Source of the DNA: Kitasatospora purpeofusca
GTDB taxonomy: Bacteria > Actinomycetota > Actinomycetes > Streptomycetales > Streptomycetaceae
Assembly (NCBI RefSeq): GCF_000718025.1
Contig: NZ_JODS01000014.1
Location: 124,001-188,000 of the forward strand
Direction of reading: 5' to 3'
Length of the DNA stretch: 64,000 nt
In this document: in pieces, positions 8,423-16,739 of the stretch
How the letters are laid out: the number at the start of each line of letters is the position of its first letter
Position numbering within the stretch: the first letter of the stretch is position 1
Notes under the pieces: generated by a model
What the model saw: the letters and a program-made list of their open reading frames with translations, nothing else
The model's database searches: none
Told to the model about the DNA's origin: nothing
Made by a program: the position numbers and the translations under genes

Positions 8423-9505
8423 ATGTGGCACAACGCCTTCTACCTCGTGCCCGGCCTCCTGCTGGCCGCCACCGTGCTCTACGCGCAGCAGGCCAAGCAG
8501 GCCGCGCAGCGCGTCAGCGACCCCAAGGGCCTGCCCGGCCGCGGCATCGCCCTGCTGGAGGCCGCCTTCCTGTCCGGGGGCCCGGGCCGGGTCTTCGACA
8601 CCGCCCTGGTCCGGATGCACCGACGCGGCCACGTCGTGGTCAGCCGCTCCCGGCTGGTCACGCTGACCGCCAGTGAGCCCCTCGACGAGGTCGACGGCGC
8701 GATCGTCGACGCGATCGGCCCGTCCCGCAGCCGGGACCTCGACTCGCTGCGCGTCGCGGTGATGCGCGCGCCCGCCGTCCAGGCCGTCGGCGACGCCCTG
8801 GCCGCCCGCGGCCTGCTGCGCAACCCGGAGCGGCTGCGCCGGGCCCGGACCGCGAACCGGACGATCTGGCTCGCCCTGGCGGTCACCCTGGCGTTCGCCG
8901 TCGCCGCCCTGCTGCTGGCCTCCGACGAGCCGGGCAGCGACGGCCCCTCGCTCTGGATCCCGATGGTGCTGCTCGTCCTCGGCCTGGTCTCGCTGCTGGC
9001 CACCCGTCCGCCCAAGGGCCGGGTCACCCCGGCCGGGCGGCGCCAGCTCGGACTGATGGACACCGGCAAGCCCTGGCAGCCGCACCACGGCGCGTTCGTG
9101 AGCGGCGCGGACGCCGTGCTGCTCGGCGCCGTCGCGATGGGCGGCCTGGCCCTGGTCGGCGCCGACGGCCTCGGCGACGCGGAACTGCACGAGGCGATGC
9201 TCGCCGCGGCGGCCACCGACCAGTCGGCCCGGGCCTTCGCCGCCGCCGGCGGCGGCCCCTCGTCCTCCGGTTCCTCCGGTTCCTCCGGCTCCTCCTGCGC
9301 GACCGGCCCGGCCACCTGGTGCGGCTCCTCCTCGGACTCCTCCGGCTCCTCCGGCTCCTGCGGTTCCTCGGGTTCGGGCTGCGGCAGCTCCGCCAGCTGC
9401 TCCTCCGGCTCCAGCTGCTCCTCGGGCTCCTCCTGCGGGTCCTCCTCGGGCTCCAGCTGCGGCGGTGGCTCCAGCTGCGGCGGCGGCGGGGGCTGCGGAT
9501 CCTGA
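8423..9505 (+). CDS. TIGR04222-type membrane protein with cysteine-rich tail
   Basis: The 360-aa protein has an N-terminal transmembrane helix (residues 4-20), a soluble TIGR04222-like domain to ~145 and two further helices (148-167, 178-193). A second soluble segment ends near 275, followed by a low-complexity Gly/Ser tail. All ten cysteines lie in that tail, at 292, 300, 313, 320, 326, 332, 338, 346, 352 and 358, several exactly six residues apart. The ATG at 8423 follows GGGGGAA; an ATG at 8396 adds nine residues but has no ribosome binding site. The tail is encoded by a TCC/GGC-rich repetitive stretch. Position after the DUF692 gene suggests the tail is its substrate, which is inferred and not shown. 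Confidence 0.82.
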   Translation: MWHNAFYLVPGLLLAATVLYAQQAKQAAQRVSDPKGLPGRGIALLEAAFLSGGPGRVFDTALVRMHRRGHVVVSRSRLVTLTASEPLDEVDGAIVDAIGPSRSRDLDSLRVAVMRAPAVQAVGDALAARGLLRNPERLRRARTANRTIWLALAVTLAFAVAALLLASDEPGSDGPSLWIPMVLLVLGLVSLLATRPPKGRVTPAGRRQLGLMDTGKPWQPHHGAFVSGADAVLLGAVAMGGLALVGADGLGDAELHEAMLAAAATDQSARAFAAAGGGPSSSGSSGSSGSSCATGPATWCGSSSDSSGSSGSCGSSGSGCGSSASCSSGSSCSSGSSCGSSSGSSCGGGSSCGGGGGCGS

Positions 9506-9604
9506 GCCCCGACCGGGGGCCGAGGACGCACCGGACGTCACAGTTCGGTATCGCGGTCCGGGAAGACGTTCCGCGTGCGGCGCGGCCGGGACTACAACAA
9601 GCCC

Positions 9605-10381
9605 ATGTGGTTGCTCTTCCTCCTCCCGGCCTGCGTCGCCGCGGTGCTCTCCTGCATCCGGCTCGTCCGGACGACCGCCACCGCCGACGCGCTGTCCGGT
9701 CAGGAGGGCCCCCGGCCGTCCGAGGCGGTGGGGATCGGGCTCTACGAGACGGCGTACCTGGCCGGCGGACCGGACCGGGTGGTCGAGCTGGCGCTCGTCC
9801 TGATGGCCTCCCGGGGGCGGCTGCACCTCGCCCACACCGGCTGGACCACGGTCGTCGACCCGCGCGGCCGCAGCCGGCTGGAACGCGCGGTGATCGCCAC
9901 CGTCGGCCCCGAGGGCCAGTGCCGCACCGACGACCTGCGGCTGGCGATGGCCGCGCACCCCACCGTGCTGGAGATCGGCAGCCGGCTCTCGCTCGCCGGG
10001 CTGGCCACCCCGGCGACGGTGCGGCGGCACACCGTGCTGGTGGTCCGGCAGGTCCGGCAGGCGCTGCTGCTCTCCGTGGTGCTGCTGGCCGTGGCGCTGG
10101 TCGTCGGCGGCCTGACCGACGGTGACGCGCTGACCCCGCTGGCCTGGTTCTCGCTGCCGCTGGTGCTCACCTCGGGCACCCTGCTGATGGCCCGGGTCGA
10201 CGTCTACCCGTACACCCGCTGGGCCTCGCCGATCGGCCAGGAGGTGCTCCGCGAGGTCCGCCCGCCGCGCCAGCACGGCCTCACCGACGACGACGAGCGC
10301 GAACTGCTCACCGCCGTCGCGATGAACGGCCCCGCCGCCCTCCAGGACGCCCGGCTGCGCGCCGCCCTGCGCCGCCACTGA
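9605..10381 (+). CDS. TIGR04222-like membrane protein lacking the Cys tail
   Basis: This 258-aa paralogue of the upstream protein has the same plan. An N-terminal helix (MWLLFLLPACVAAVLSCIRLV) leads into a soluble domain with the shared motif IGLYETAYLAGGPDRVVELALVLMASRGRLHLA (compare LLEAAFLSGGPGRVFDTALVRMHRRGHVVVS upstream). Two closely spaced helices follow around residues 150-190, and then a closing GLTDDDERELLTAVAMNG segment. It stops exactly where the other protein's Gly/Ser/Cys tail begins. ATG 9605 aligns with the upstream protein's start; GTG 9575, with GGAAG before it, would add ten residues. Co-oriented, 99 nt downstream, and probably the last gene of the cluster. Confidence 0.78.
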   Translation: MWLLFLLPACVAAVLSCIRLVRTTATADALSGQEGPRPSEAVGIGLYETAYLAGGPDRVVELALVLMASRGRLHLAHTGWTTVVDPRGRSRLERAVIATVGPEGQCRTDDLRLAMAAHPTVLEIGSRLSLAGLATPATVRRHTVLVVRQVRQALLLSVVLLAVALVVGGLTDGDALTPLAWFSLPLVLTSGTLLMARVDVYPYTRWASPIGQEVLREVRPPRQHGLTDDDERELLTAVAMNGPAALQDARLRAALRRH

Positions 10382-10438
10382 CACGCCGAAGGGCCCGTCC
10401 CGCACGGAGATCTCCGGCGGACGGGCCCTTCGGCGTGT
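10381..10438. terminator. Bidirectional terminator, 20-bp perfect stem
   Basis: Arms at 10381-10400 and 10419-10438 pair perfectly over 20 bp around an 18-nt loop that itself contains GGAGATCTCC. It lies between convergent genes (stops at 10381 and 10455) and can serve both directions. Confidence 0.9.
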
Positions 10439-10454
10439 CAGTGCACGGGCTTGC

Positions 10455-11180
10455 TCAGACCAGGCCGTTCAGCAGCTCGGCGACCGGCTTGCGGCGGCCG
10501 GTGAAGAACGGCACCTCCTCGCGGACGTGCAGCCGGGCCCGGGACGGGCGCAGGTCGCGCATCAGGTCCACGATCCGGTGCAGCTCGTCCGCCTCGAAGG
10601 CGAGCAGCCACTCGTAGTCGCCCAGCGCGAACGAGGCGACCGTGTTGGCCCGCACGTCGGGGTAGCCGCGCGCCATCTGGCCGTGCTCGGCGAGCATCGC
10701 GCGCCGCTCGGCGTCCGGCAGCAGGTACCACTCGTAGGAGCGCACGAACGGGTACACGCAGACGTAGTCGCGCGGGCGCTCGTCGGCGAGGAACGCCGGG
10801 ATGTGCGACTTGTTGAACTCCGCCGGGCGGTGCAGCGCCATGTTCGACCAGACCGGCTCCAGCTGCCGGCCCAGGCCGGTGCGGCGGAAGCGGTTGTACG
10901 CCTCCTGGAGGTCGTCCGAGTCGGCGGCGTGCCACCACACCAGGATGTCGGCGTCCGCGCGCAGACCGGACACGTCGTAGGTGCCGCGCACCGTGACGTC
11001 CTTGGCCTCCAGCTGGGCGAACAGCTCCTCGACCTCGGTGACCAGGCCGGTGCGGTCCTCGGGCAGCGCGCCCTTGAGCTTGAACACCGACCACATGGTG
11101 TAGCGGATGACCTGGTTCAGGTCCCGCGCCTTCAACTTGGCGGGCTGCTCGGCGGCCTGCTGCTCAGCGGTCTCAGTCAT
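10455..11180 (-). CDS. hemQ: Coproheme decarboxylase HemQ
   Basis: HemQ (ChdC) decarboxylates iron-coproporphyrin III to heme b, the last step of the coproporphyrin-dependent heme route of actinobacteria and firmicutes. The 241-aa protein is a chlorite-dismutase-fold member. Its core reads VYPFVRSYEWYLLPDAERRAMLAEHGQMARGY, with Tyr143 in the position of the family's catalytic Tyr and His166 as the proximal heme ligand. The first half contains the paired ferredoxin-like repeat (LVWWHAADSDDLQEAYNRFRRTGLG). Its ATG overlaps the stop of the oxidase gene (ATGA), so the two successive pathway enzymes are coupled. Confidence 0.93.
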   Translation of the reverse strand: MTETAEQQAAEQPAKLKARDLNQVIRYTMWSVFKLKGALPEDRTGLVTEVEELFAQLEAKDVTVRGTYDVSGLRADADILVWWHAADSDDLQEAYNRFRRTGLGRQLEPVWSNMALHRPAEFNKSHIPAFLADERPRDYVCVYPFVRSYEWYLLPDAERRAMLAEHGQMARGYPDVRANTVASFALGDYEWLLAFEADELHRIVDLMRDLRPSRARLHVREEVPFFTGRRKPVAELLNGLV

Positions 11181-12613
11181 GCGCCCATTGTCCTCTCGGT
11201 GACGTTCGCCCCGGCCAGCGGGGTCAGTACTCGGTCGAGCGCGGCGACGGCCGCCCGGGCGCTCGCAACGCACGCCGGGATGCCCACGCCGTCGTACGCG
11301 GCCCCGCACACGGCCAGCGCCCCCACCCGCTCCGCCGCCGCCCTGATCCGGGCCACCCGGTCCAGGTGGCCGACCGGGTACTGCGGCAGTCCGGCCCGCC
11401 ACCGGGTGACGGCGGTGTCGTACGGACGGGCGGTCAGGCCGATCGCCTCGCCCAGGTCGGCCAGCGAGCGGGCGACCAGCTCCTCGTCCGCCAGCTCCAA
11501 CGGCTCCTCCTCGCGCAGCCGGCCCAGCGAGGTGCGCAGCACGAAGGCGTCCGGCGCGGACCGCTCCAGCCAGCCCCACTTGTTGGAGGAGAAGGTGGAC
11601 GCCTTGATCCGGCGGCCGTCCACGGGCGGGACGAGGAAGCCGCTTCCGGCCGGGGTGCGGGCCAGGTCGGCGCGGCGGAAGGCCAGCGTGACCAGCGCCA
11701 TCCCGGCGTACTCCACGGTGTCCAGTTCGGCGGCCGCGGCGGGCGCGTCGGCGCGCAGCAGCCGGGCGGCGGCCGGCGCGGGCACGGCCAGCACGACGGC
11801 GTCCGCGGCGAGCACCTCGCCGTCGCCGGTGGTCACCCGCCAGCCGTCGGGGGTGCGGCGCAGCTCCGTCACCTCGGTCCGGGTGCGCAGCTCGACGCCG
11901 GCCTCGGCGCAGGCCGCGGCGACCGCCTCCGGCAGGGTGCCGAGGCCGCCGCGCAGACCCTGGAACACGGGGGTGCCGACGGTCGCCGGCCGGGTGGCCA
12001 GCCGGTGCACGCCCTCGACCAGGGATCCGCCGCCGCGGGCGACCGGCAGCAGCGCGGGCACTGCGGCGCGCAGCGAGATCTCGTCGCTGTGCCCGGCGTA
12101 GACACCGCCGAGCAGCGGCTCCACCAGCCGGTCCACGACCTCGCGGCCGAGCCGGTCGGCGACGTAGCGGCCGATCGCGACATCGTCCGCGACCGCCTCC
12201 CCGACCACCTCGTGCCGGGCCCGCTCCAGGCCCTCGGGGCTCAGCACACCGGAGTCCGCCAGCGCGGCGAGGTCCCCGGGCACGCCCATCACCTGTCCGC
12301 CGGGCAGCGGCCGCAGCGCGCCCCTGGTCCAGATCGCGGCCTTGGCGGTGGTCGGCGGCTCCAGCCGCTCCGCGAGCCCGACGGCCCGCGCCAACTCGAC
12401 CGCCTCCGGCCGCCGGGCGAGCATCGACTCCGCCCCGAGGTCCACCCGGACCCCGCCCACCTCGCCGCCCCGCAACTTCCCGCCCAGCCGCTCCGACGCC
12501 TCCAACAGCGTCACCCGCGCCCGGGCCGGCTCCCCCGCACCCCCACCGACCACGGCCGCTGCGGTCAGCCCCGCGATCCCGCCGCCGATCACCACGACAT
12601 GTGCTTGCGCCAT
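11177..12613 (-). CDS. hemY: Coproporphyrinogen III oxidase (HemY/CgoX type)
   Basis: This is an FAD-dependent oxidase that converts coproporphyrinogen III to coproporphyrin III in the coproporphyrin-dependent pathway (often annotated protoporphyrinogen oxidase). The 478-aa protein starts with the dinucleotide-binding motif VVVIGGGIAGLTAAAVV (GxGxxG at residues 10-15) and continues with EASERLGGKLRGGEVGGVRVDLGAESML, typical of monoamine-oxidase-like flavoproteins. A closing FAD-site motif, AVCGAAYDGVGIPACVASARAAV, is present. It lies directly upstream of hemQ with a 4-nt overlap and 34 nt downstream of a Uma2 gene. Confidence 0.92.
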   Translation of the reverse strand: MAQAHVVVIGGGIAGLTAAAVVGGGAGEPARARVTLLEASERLGGKLRGGEVGGVRVDLGAESMLARRPEAVELARAVGLAERLEPPTTAKAAIWTRGALRPLPGGQVMGVPGDLAALADSGVLSPEGLERARHEVVGEAVADDVAIGRYVADRLGREVVDRLVEPLLGGVYAGHSDEISLRAAVPALLPVARGGGSLVEGVHRLATRPATVGTPVFQGLRGGLGTLPEAVAAACAEAGVELRTRTEVTELRRTPDGWRVTTGDGEVLAADAVVLAVPAPAAARLLRADAPAAAAELDTVEYAGMALVTLAFRRADLARTPAGSGFLVPPVDGRRIKASTFSSNKWGWLERSAPDAFVLRTSLGRLREEEPLELADEELVARSLADLGEAIGLTARPYDTAVTRWRAGLPQYPVGHLDRVARIRAAAERVGALAVCGAAYDGVGIPACVASARAAVAALDRVLTPLAGANVTERTMGA

Positions 12614-12647
12614 GCCCCGCAGTCTCGCAGGTCTTTACACCTTTGCC

Positions 12648-13244
12648 TCAATCCGCCCGCTTCTGCCCCTTGCGGGCGGGCACGAGCCCGTCCAGGTCGA
12701 TGTCGACCGGGAACGGCACCGGCCGCTCCAGCCGCTCGCGGAAGATCCCGGCGAGCGTGTAGGTCGGCGCGGAGGCGTCCGCCTCGAACACATGGACCAC
12801 CGGCAGGCCGTCCTCCTCCTCGACCACCCAGTAGTGCGGGATGCCGGCCTCGGCGTACTTCCGCCGCTTGACCGTACGGTCCCGGTGCGCCGACTCGGGG
12901 GACACGACCTCGACGACGAGCGTCACGTCCGCGGCATCGAACCAGGTCCGGTCGGGGTCGTAGTCGACCGCCGCGACCACCAGGTCCGGCTCGGGGCGGT
13001 TCCGCCGGTCGAGCTTGATCGTCATCTCCCGCTCGGCCAGGAGACCGTCCGGGACCAGGTCCTCCAGGACGGTGGTCAGCGCCGTGACGGCCCTGCTGTG
13101 CCACGAGCGCTGCGGGGACATCATGAAGACCAGTGCTCCGTCGATCAGTTCGGTGTGGCGCGGAGCCTGCGGCAGACGGTCGAGGTCCTCGGCGAACCAT
13201 CCCTCGGCGCGGGGCGGGTACATCCAGTCCGGCAACTCGCTCAT
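12648..13244 (-). CDS. Uma2-family (DUF820) restriction-endonuclease-fold protein
   Basis: This 198-aa protein of the Uma2/DUF820 family has a PD-(D/E)xK nuclease fold. The catalytic signature can be followed: RPEPDLVVAAVDYD (Asp), VTLVVEVVSPES (Glu) and the RTVKRRKYAEAGIPHYWVV segment with the conserved Lys. The N-terminal TELIDGALVFMMSPQRSWHS is also typical. These proteins are numerous in actinobacteria and cyanobacteria, and their cellular role is unproven. ATG 13244 begins MSELPDWMYPP, the usual actinobacterial N-terminus. It sits 34 nt upstream of the heme oxidase gene and may be transcribed with it, but a functional link is not indicated. Confidence 0.85.
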   Translation of the reverse strand: MSELPDWMYPPRAEGWFAEDLDRLPQAPRHTELIDGALVFMMSPQRSWHSRAVTALTTVLEDLVPDGLLAEREMTIKLDRRNRPEPDLVVAAVDYDPDRTWFDAADVTLVVEVVSPESAHRDRTVKRRKYAEAGIPHYWVVEEEDGLPVVHVFEADASAPTYTLAGIFRERLERPVPFPVDIDLDGLVPARKGQKRAD

Positions 13245-13464
13245 GCGGACCACGGTAGCGACTCCGGGGCAAGCGCGGAGCCCGTCGGGCCCGCACGAGC
13301 CCGAGGTGTACCGACGGACGGGGCGCCTTGTCCTGCTCGCGGCCGAGACGTGATCGAGCTGCGACCTCCCGGGTGGGTCCGGAGCGGGGCGGGGTCCGTC
13401 GAAATGGTGTGGGTGCCCCGGGAGGGGGCGCCGGGAAGCACCGGACGACGGGGAGGGCTCGAAC

Positions 13465-14457
13465 GTGGGACGAGGACGAGGGCGGCGCAGAGCGGGGGCG
13501 CTGGCGGCGGTGGCCGTGGCGGCGGTGCTGGCGGCGGGCTGCTCGGCGGACAGGGACGGCGGGAGCAAGGACATGTCGGCGGCCGCCCCGGCGCAGGCCG
13601 CCGCCGGGGAGGCTGCCAAGGGGGACGCCGCCGTCGGGGCACCGGGAGTGGCCTCGGTGGCACCCAAGGCGCCGCCGGCCGGGCCGACGGGTGCGGCGCC
13701 GGCGGTGGACGGCCGGCAGATCGCGTACTCGGCGCAGCTGACGGTGCGGACGGCGCAGGTGGACACGGTGCTGGCGAAGGCCCGGGACCTGGCCGTCGCG
13801 GCGGGCGGCTATGTGGCGAGCGAGACCGGGAGCTCCGGCGGGGACGGCGGACCGCAGAGCGGGCAGATCACGGTGAAGGTGCCCTCGGCGGCGTTCCAGC
13901 CGACGCTGGACCAGCTGGCCGGGCTCGGCGAGGTGCTCTCCCGGCGCAGCCAGGCGGAGGACCTGACCCAGCAGGTCGCGGACGTCAACAGCCGGATGCA
14001 GAGCCAGCAGGCGAGCGTGGACCGGGTGCGCGCGCTGATGGCGCAGGCGAAGACGCTGGCCGAGATCGTCAGTCTGGAGAGCGAGCTGAGCCGGCGGGAG
14101 TCGGACCTGGAGTCGCTGCAGAAGCAGGTGAAGGAGCTGTCGGCGCGGACCTCGCTGTCCACCGTCACGCTGGACGTGCGGCAGAAGACCGGCCCGGTCC
14201 AGGAGGTGCCGGACGCGCCGAAGGACAAGGGGTTCTGGGCCTCGGTCGGCTCGGCGCTCGGCGGCGGCTGGCACCTGCTGGGCGCGATCGTGCGCGGGGT
14301 CGCCGTGACGGTGGCCGCCGTGCTGCCGTTCCTGCTGGTGGCCGCGCCGGTGGCGGCGGTGGTGTGGGTGCTGCGCCGACGGCGGAAGCCGGTCCCGGTA
14401 CCGGAGCAGGAGCAGGACCGGGCCGAGGAGGAAGAGGAGAAGGAGCCCGTGCACTGA
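13465..14457 (+). CDS. DUF4349 lipoprotein with C-terminal membrane helix
   Basis: This 330-aa exported lipoprotein has a basic leader (GRGRGRRRAG), a hydrophobic stretch and a lipobox LAAGC at about residues 22-26. The middle carries the DUF4349 pattern, AYSAQLTVRTAQVDTVLAKARDLAVAAGGYVASE, followed by VPSAAFQPTLDQLAGLGEVLSRRSQAEDLTQQVADVNSRM. A coiled coil of about 80 residues follows. A transmembrane helix near residues 285-310 (VAVTVAAVLPFLLVAAPVAAVVWVL) precedes a short acidic tail. The protein should therefore be anchored at both ends. The GTG at 13465 follows GGGGAGGG. No pathway partner is visible; the role is unknown. Confidence 0.85.
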   Translation: MGRGRGRRRAGALAAVAVAAVLAAGCSADRDGGSKDMSAAAPAQAAAGEAAKGDAAVGAPGVASVAPKAPPAGPTGAAPAVDGRQIAYSAQLTVRTAQVDTVLAKARDLAVAAGGYVASETGSSGGDGGPQSGQITVKVPSAAFQPTLDQLAGLGEVLSRRSQAEDLTQQVADVNSRMQSQQASVDRVRALMAQAKTLAEIVSLESELSRRESDLESLQKQVKELSARTSLSTVTLDVRQKTGPVQEVPDAPKDKGFWASVGSALGGGWHLLGAIVRGVAVTVAAVLPFLLVAAPVAAVVWVLRRRRKPVPVPEQEQDRAEEEEEKEPVH

Positions 14458-14468
14458 TCCCGGGCCCG

Positions 14469-14504
14469 CCGGTGGCGGCCCCCTCCGCAGGGGGCCGCCA
14501 CCGG
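14469..14504. terminator. Terminator between convergent genes, 16-bp perfect stem
   Basis: Arms 14469-14484 and 14489-14504 are perfectly complementary with a 4-nt loop. It separates the DUF4349 gene from hemE, which converge here. Confidence 0.88.
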
Positions 14505-14512
14505 ACGGCGGG

Positions 14513-15616
14513 TCAGCGGGCGCTGGCCTCGTGCACGAAGGCGACCAGGCGGCTGAGCGCGTCCGGGTCCATGCTGGGCATCACGCCGTGGCCGAGGTTG
14601 AAGATGTGGCCGCTGCTGCCGATCGCCTGGGCGGCGTGCAGCACCTCGCGGGCCTTGGTCTCGACCGCGCTGGTGGGCGCGAAGAGCACCGCCGGGTCGA
14701 GGTTGCCCTGGAGGCCCTTGCCGGGGCCGACCCGCTCGGCGGCGACGTTCAGCGGCACCCGCCAGTCGACACCGACCACGTCGGCGCCGGCCTGACCCAT
14801 GAGGCCCAGCAGCTCGCCGGTGCCCACGCCGAAGTGGATCCGCGGCACGCCGTACCCGGCCACCGCGTCGAACACCTTGGTGCTGGCCGGCATCACCGAG
14901 CGGCGGTAGTCGTCCGGCGCGAGCGCGCCGACCCAGGAGTCGAACAGCTGGATCGCCGAGGCGCCGGCCTCGATCTGCACCTTGAGGAAGGCGGCGGTGA
15001 TCCCGGCCAGCCGGTCGAGCAGGGCGGCCCACAGGTCGGGCGCGCCGTACATCATGGCCTTGGTGTTCTCGTGGTTCTTGGACGGCCCGCCCTCGATCAG
15101 GTAGCTGGCGAGCGTGTAGGGCGCGCCGGCGAAGCCGATCAGCGGCGTCGGGCCGAGCTCGTCCACTAGCAGGCCGACGGCCTCGGTGATGTAGGGGACG
15201 TCGTCCGGCTCCAGCGGGCGCAGCCGCTCCAGGTCGGCGAAGCTGCGGATCGGGTCGGCGATGACCGGGCCGATGCCGGGCTTGATGTCGACGTCGATGC
15301 CGACCGCCCGGAGCGGCACCACGATGTCGCTGAAGAAGATCGCCGCGTCCACCTTGTGCCGGCGCACCGGCTGGAGGGTGATCTCCTTGACCAGCTCGGG
15401 CCGCATGCAGGACTCCAGCATGGGGATGCCCTCGCGGACCTTCAGGTACTCGGGCAGCGAGCGGCCCGCCTGGCGCATGAACCACACCGGGGTGTGCGGT
15501 ACCGGCTCGTGCCGGCAGGCGCGCAGGAACGCCGAGTCGTACGCGGCGCCGCGGCGCGCGTCGGGCTGCTGACCGGGGGTGGCGCCGGTCGGGGGGGTTG
15601 CCGTCGTCTCGCTCAC
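14513..15616 (-). CDS. hemE: Uroporphyrinogen decarboxylase
   Basis: HemE decarboxylates the four acetate side chains of uroporphyrinogen III to give coproporphyrinogen III, the substrate of the oxidase encoded at 11177-12613. The 367-aa protein carries PVWFMRQAGRSLPEY (the FMRQAGR signature), the second signature GFAGAPYTLASYLIEGGPSKN, and the C-terminal GHIFNLGHGVMPSMDPDALSRLV with the conserved LGHG turn. An N-terminal Thr/Pro/Gly extension of about 25 residues precedes the fold. The GTG at 15616 is the most plausible start; much longer in-frame extensions are low-complexity. It is a separate transcription unit, divergent from the DUF3000 gene. Confidence 0.95.
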   Translation of the reverse strand: MSETTATPPTGATPGQQPDARRGAAYDSAFLRACRHEPVPHTPVWFMRQAGRSLPEYLKVREGIPMLESCMRPELVKEITLQPVRRHKVDAAIFFSDIVVPLRAVGIDVDIKPGIGPVIADPIRSFADLERLRPLEPDDVPYITEAVGLLVDELGPTPLIGFAGAPYTLASYLIEGGPSKNHENTKAMMYGAPDLWAALLDRLAGITAAFLKVQIEAGASAIQLFDSWVGALAPDDYRRSVMPASTKVFDAVAGYGVPRIHFGVGTGELLGLMGQAGADVVGVDWRVPLNVAAERVGPGKGLQGNLDPAVLFAPTSAVETKAREVLHAAQAIGSSGHIFNLGHGVMPSMDPDALSRLVAFVHEASAR

Positions 15617-15676
15617 GCTCCAAATCTTCGCACGCGGCCCGGACCGGCCCGTCCCGGCGGTCCCGTTGCTTCCTCC

Positions 15677-15731
15677 AGGATCCGAACAGGGATCCGACCG
15701 GGGATCCGGACAAGGATCCGGACAGGATCCG
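15677..15731. repeat. Five GGATCC-centred tandem units in the hemE upstream region
   Basis: Between divergent hemE and DUF3000 (249 nt) an imperfect tandem array of AGGATCCGGAC-like units, 11-16 nt long, gives five GGATCC sites within 55 bp. A related GGGATCCGG follows at about 15768. It could be a slippage-prone minisatellite or a cluster of protein-binding sites. The remainder of the gap should hold both promoters; an AT-richer GTTACGGCGATTACC stretch lies just ahead of DUF3000. Confidence 0.7.
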
Positions 15732-15865
15732 CCGAGACTCCGCCGACACTCCGGTGAGGCCCCGGGCCGGGATCCGGCCGGAGATCTGGCCGGATTGCCG
15801 CCCCGGCGCGCCGCGCGGGCAGAAGTTACGGCGATTACCCGGGTTTTCGACCTAGTCTTCGGGTC

Positions 15866-16528
15866 ATGGCAGCGGTCGGAGGGCACCCCGCACAGGGTGG
15901 CGGAGCAGGTGGCGGAACGGGTCGGGAGGCGGCGCCGAGCGAGTTCCGGGCCGCCGTGGAGGCGTTCTCCGGTGCCCGGCTGCGCCCCGAGCTCGTCCTC
16001 TCCCCCGCCCCGGCCCCGCGCCGGCTGGCGCCGCACTCCTTCGCGCTGACCGCCACCGTCGAGGTCGACGGCGAGGAGCTGGCCGACGGCCGGCTGGTGC
16101 TGCTGCACGACCCGGCCGGGCAGGAAGCCTGGAACGGGGACTTCCGCGTGGTCACCATGACCCGGGCGGAGCTGGAGCCGGAGATGGCCGGCGACCCGAT
16201 GCTCTCCGAGGTCGGCTGGGCCTGGCTGCTGGACGCGCTGCAGGCGCACGGGGCCGGGTACACGGAGCCGTCGGGCACGGTGTCGCTCTGCGCCTCGCAG
16301 TACTTCGGCGGGCTGGCCGAGCGCGCGTCGACCACCGAGATCGAGATCAGGGCGTCCTGGACGCCGGCCGACGGCCGCTTCGAGCGGCATCTGGCGGCCT
16401 GGGGGGACCTGCTCTGCATCAGCGCGGGCCTGCCGCCCGCCGCCGCGGCGCCGCACGCGCCCGCCGACGTCACGTCACTCGGTGGAGTGGTCCCGATGCC
16501 CGCCAGGCGACGTCCGCGCTCGCACTGA
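15866..16528 (+). CDS. DUF3000 family protein
   Basis: This 220-aa actinobacterial protein of unknown function (DUF3000) has a soluble alpha/beta fold opening SEFRAAVEAFSGARLRPELVLSPAPAPRRLAPHSFALTATV. The conserved MLSEVGWAWLLDALQAHGAGY and GTVSLCASQYFGGLAERASTTEIEIRASWTP follow. It recurs beside hemE and whiI in Streptomyces, and the present order hemE / DUF3000 / whiI matches that arrangement. The N-terminal 30 residues are Gly/Ala-rich, and the C-terminal 25 are Pro/Arg-rich and probably disordered. The start ATG is the one that follows the promoter-like AT-rich patch. The function is not known. Confidence 0.88.
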   Translation: MAAVGGHPAQGGGAGGGTGREAAPSEFRAAVEAFSGARLRPELVLSPAPAPRRLAPHSFALTATVEVDGEELADGRLVLLHDPAGQEAWNGDFRVVTMTRAELEPEMAGDPMLSEVGWAWLLDALQAHGAGYTEPSGTVSLCASQYFGGLAERASTTEIEIRASWTPADGRFERHLAAWGDLLCISAGLPPAAAAPHAPADVTSLGGVVPMPARRRPRSH

Positions 16529-16739
16529 GGAGTGGCGCCGCCGCGGCGTCATCACCGGACGCACCGCCACCCCCAGGGCTGACGGAGTGTGACTTCGGTG
16601 CGGCTCTCCGTCAATAAACCGGTCGAATCCGACTGCTTCGTGTCGAGCCTGATCGATTTTGTGCGAATTCCAGGCATGTCGTAATCAGTCAACTGCGCGA
16701 TTTGTCCGTATTGTTACTCACTAGATCGTGATCTTTCGC

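Noticed and set aside
16614..16640. GGTCGAATCC considered as a tRNA T-arm
   Set aside because: No cloverleaf, acceptor stem or anticodon arm can be drawn around it.
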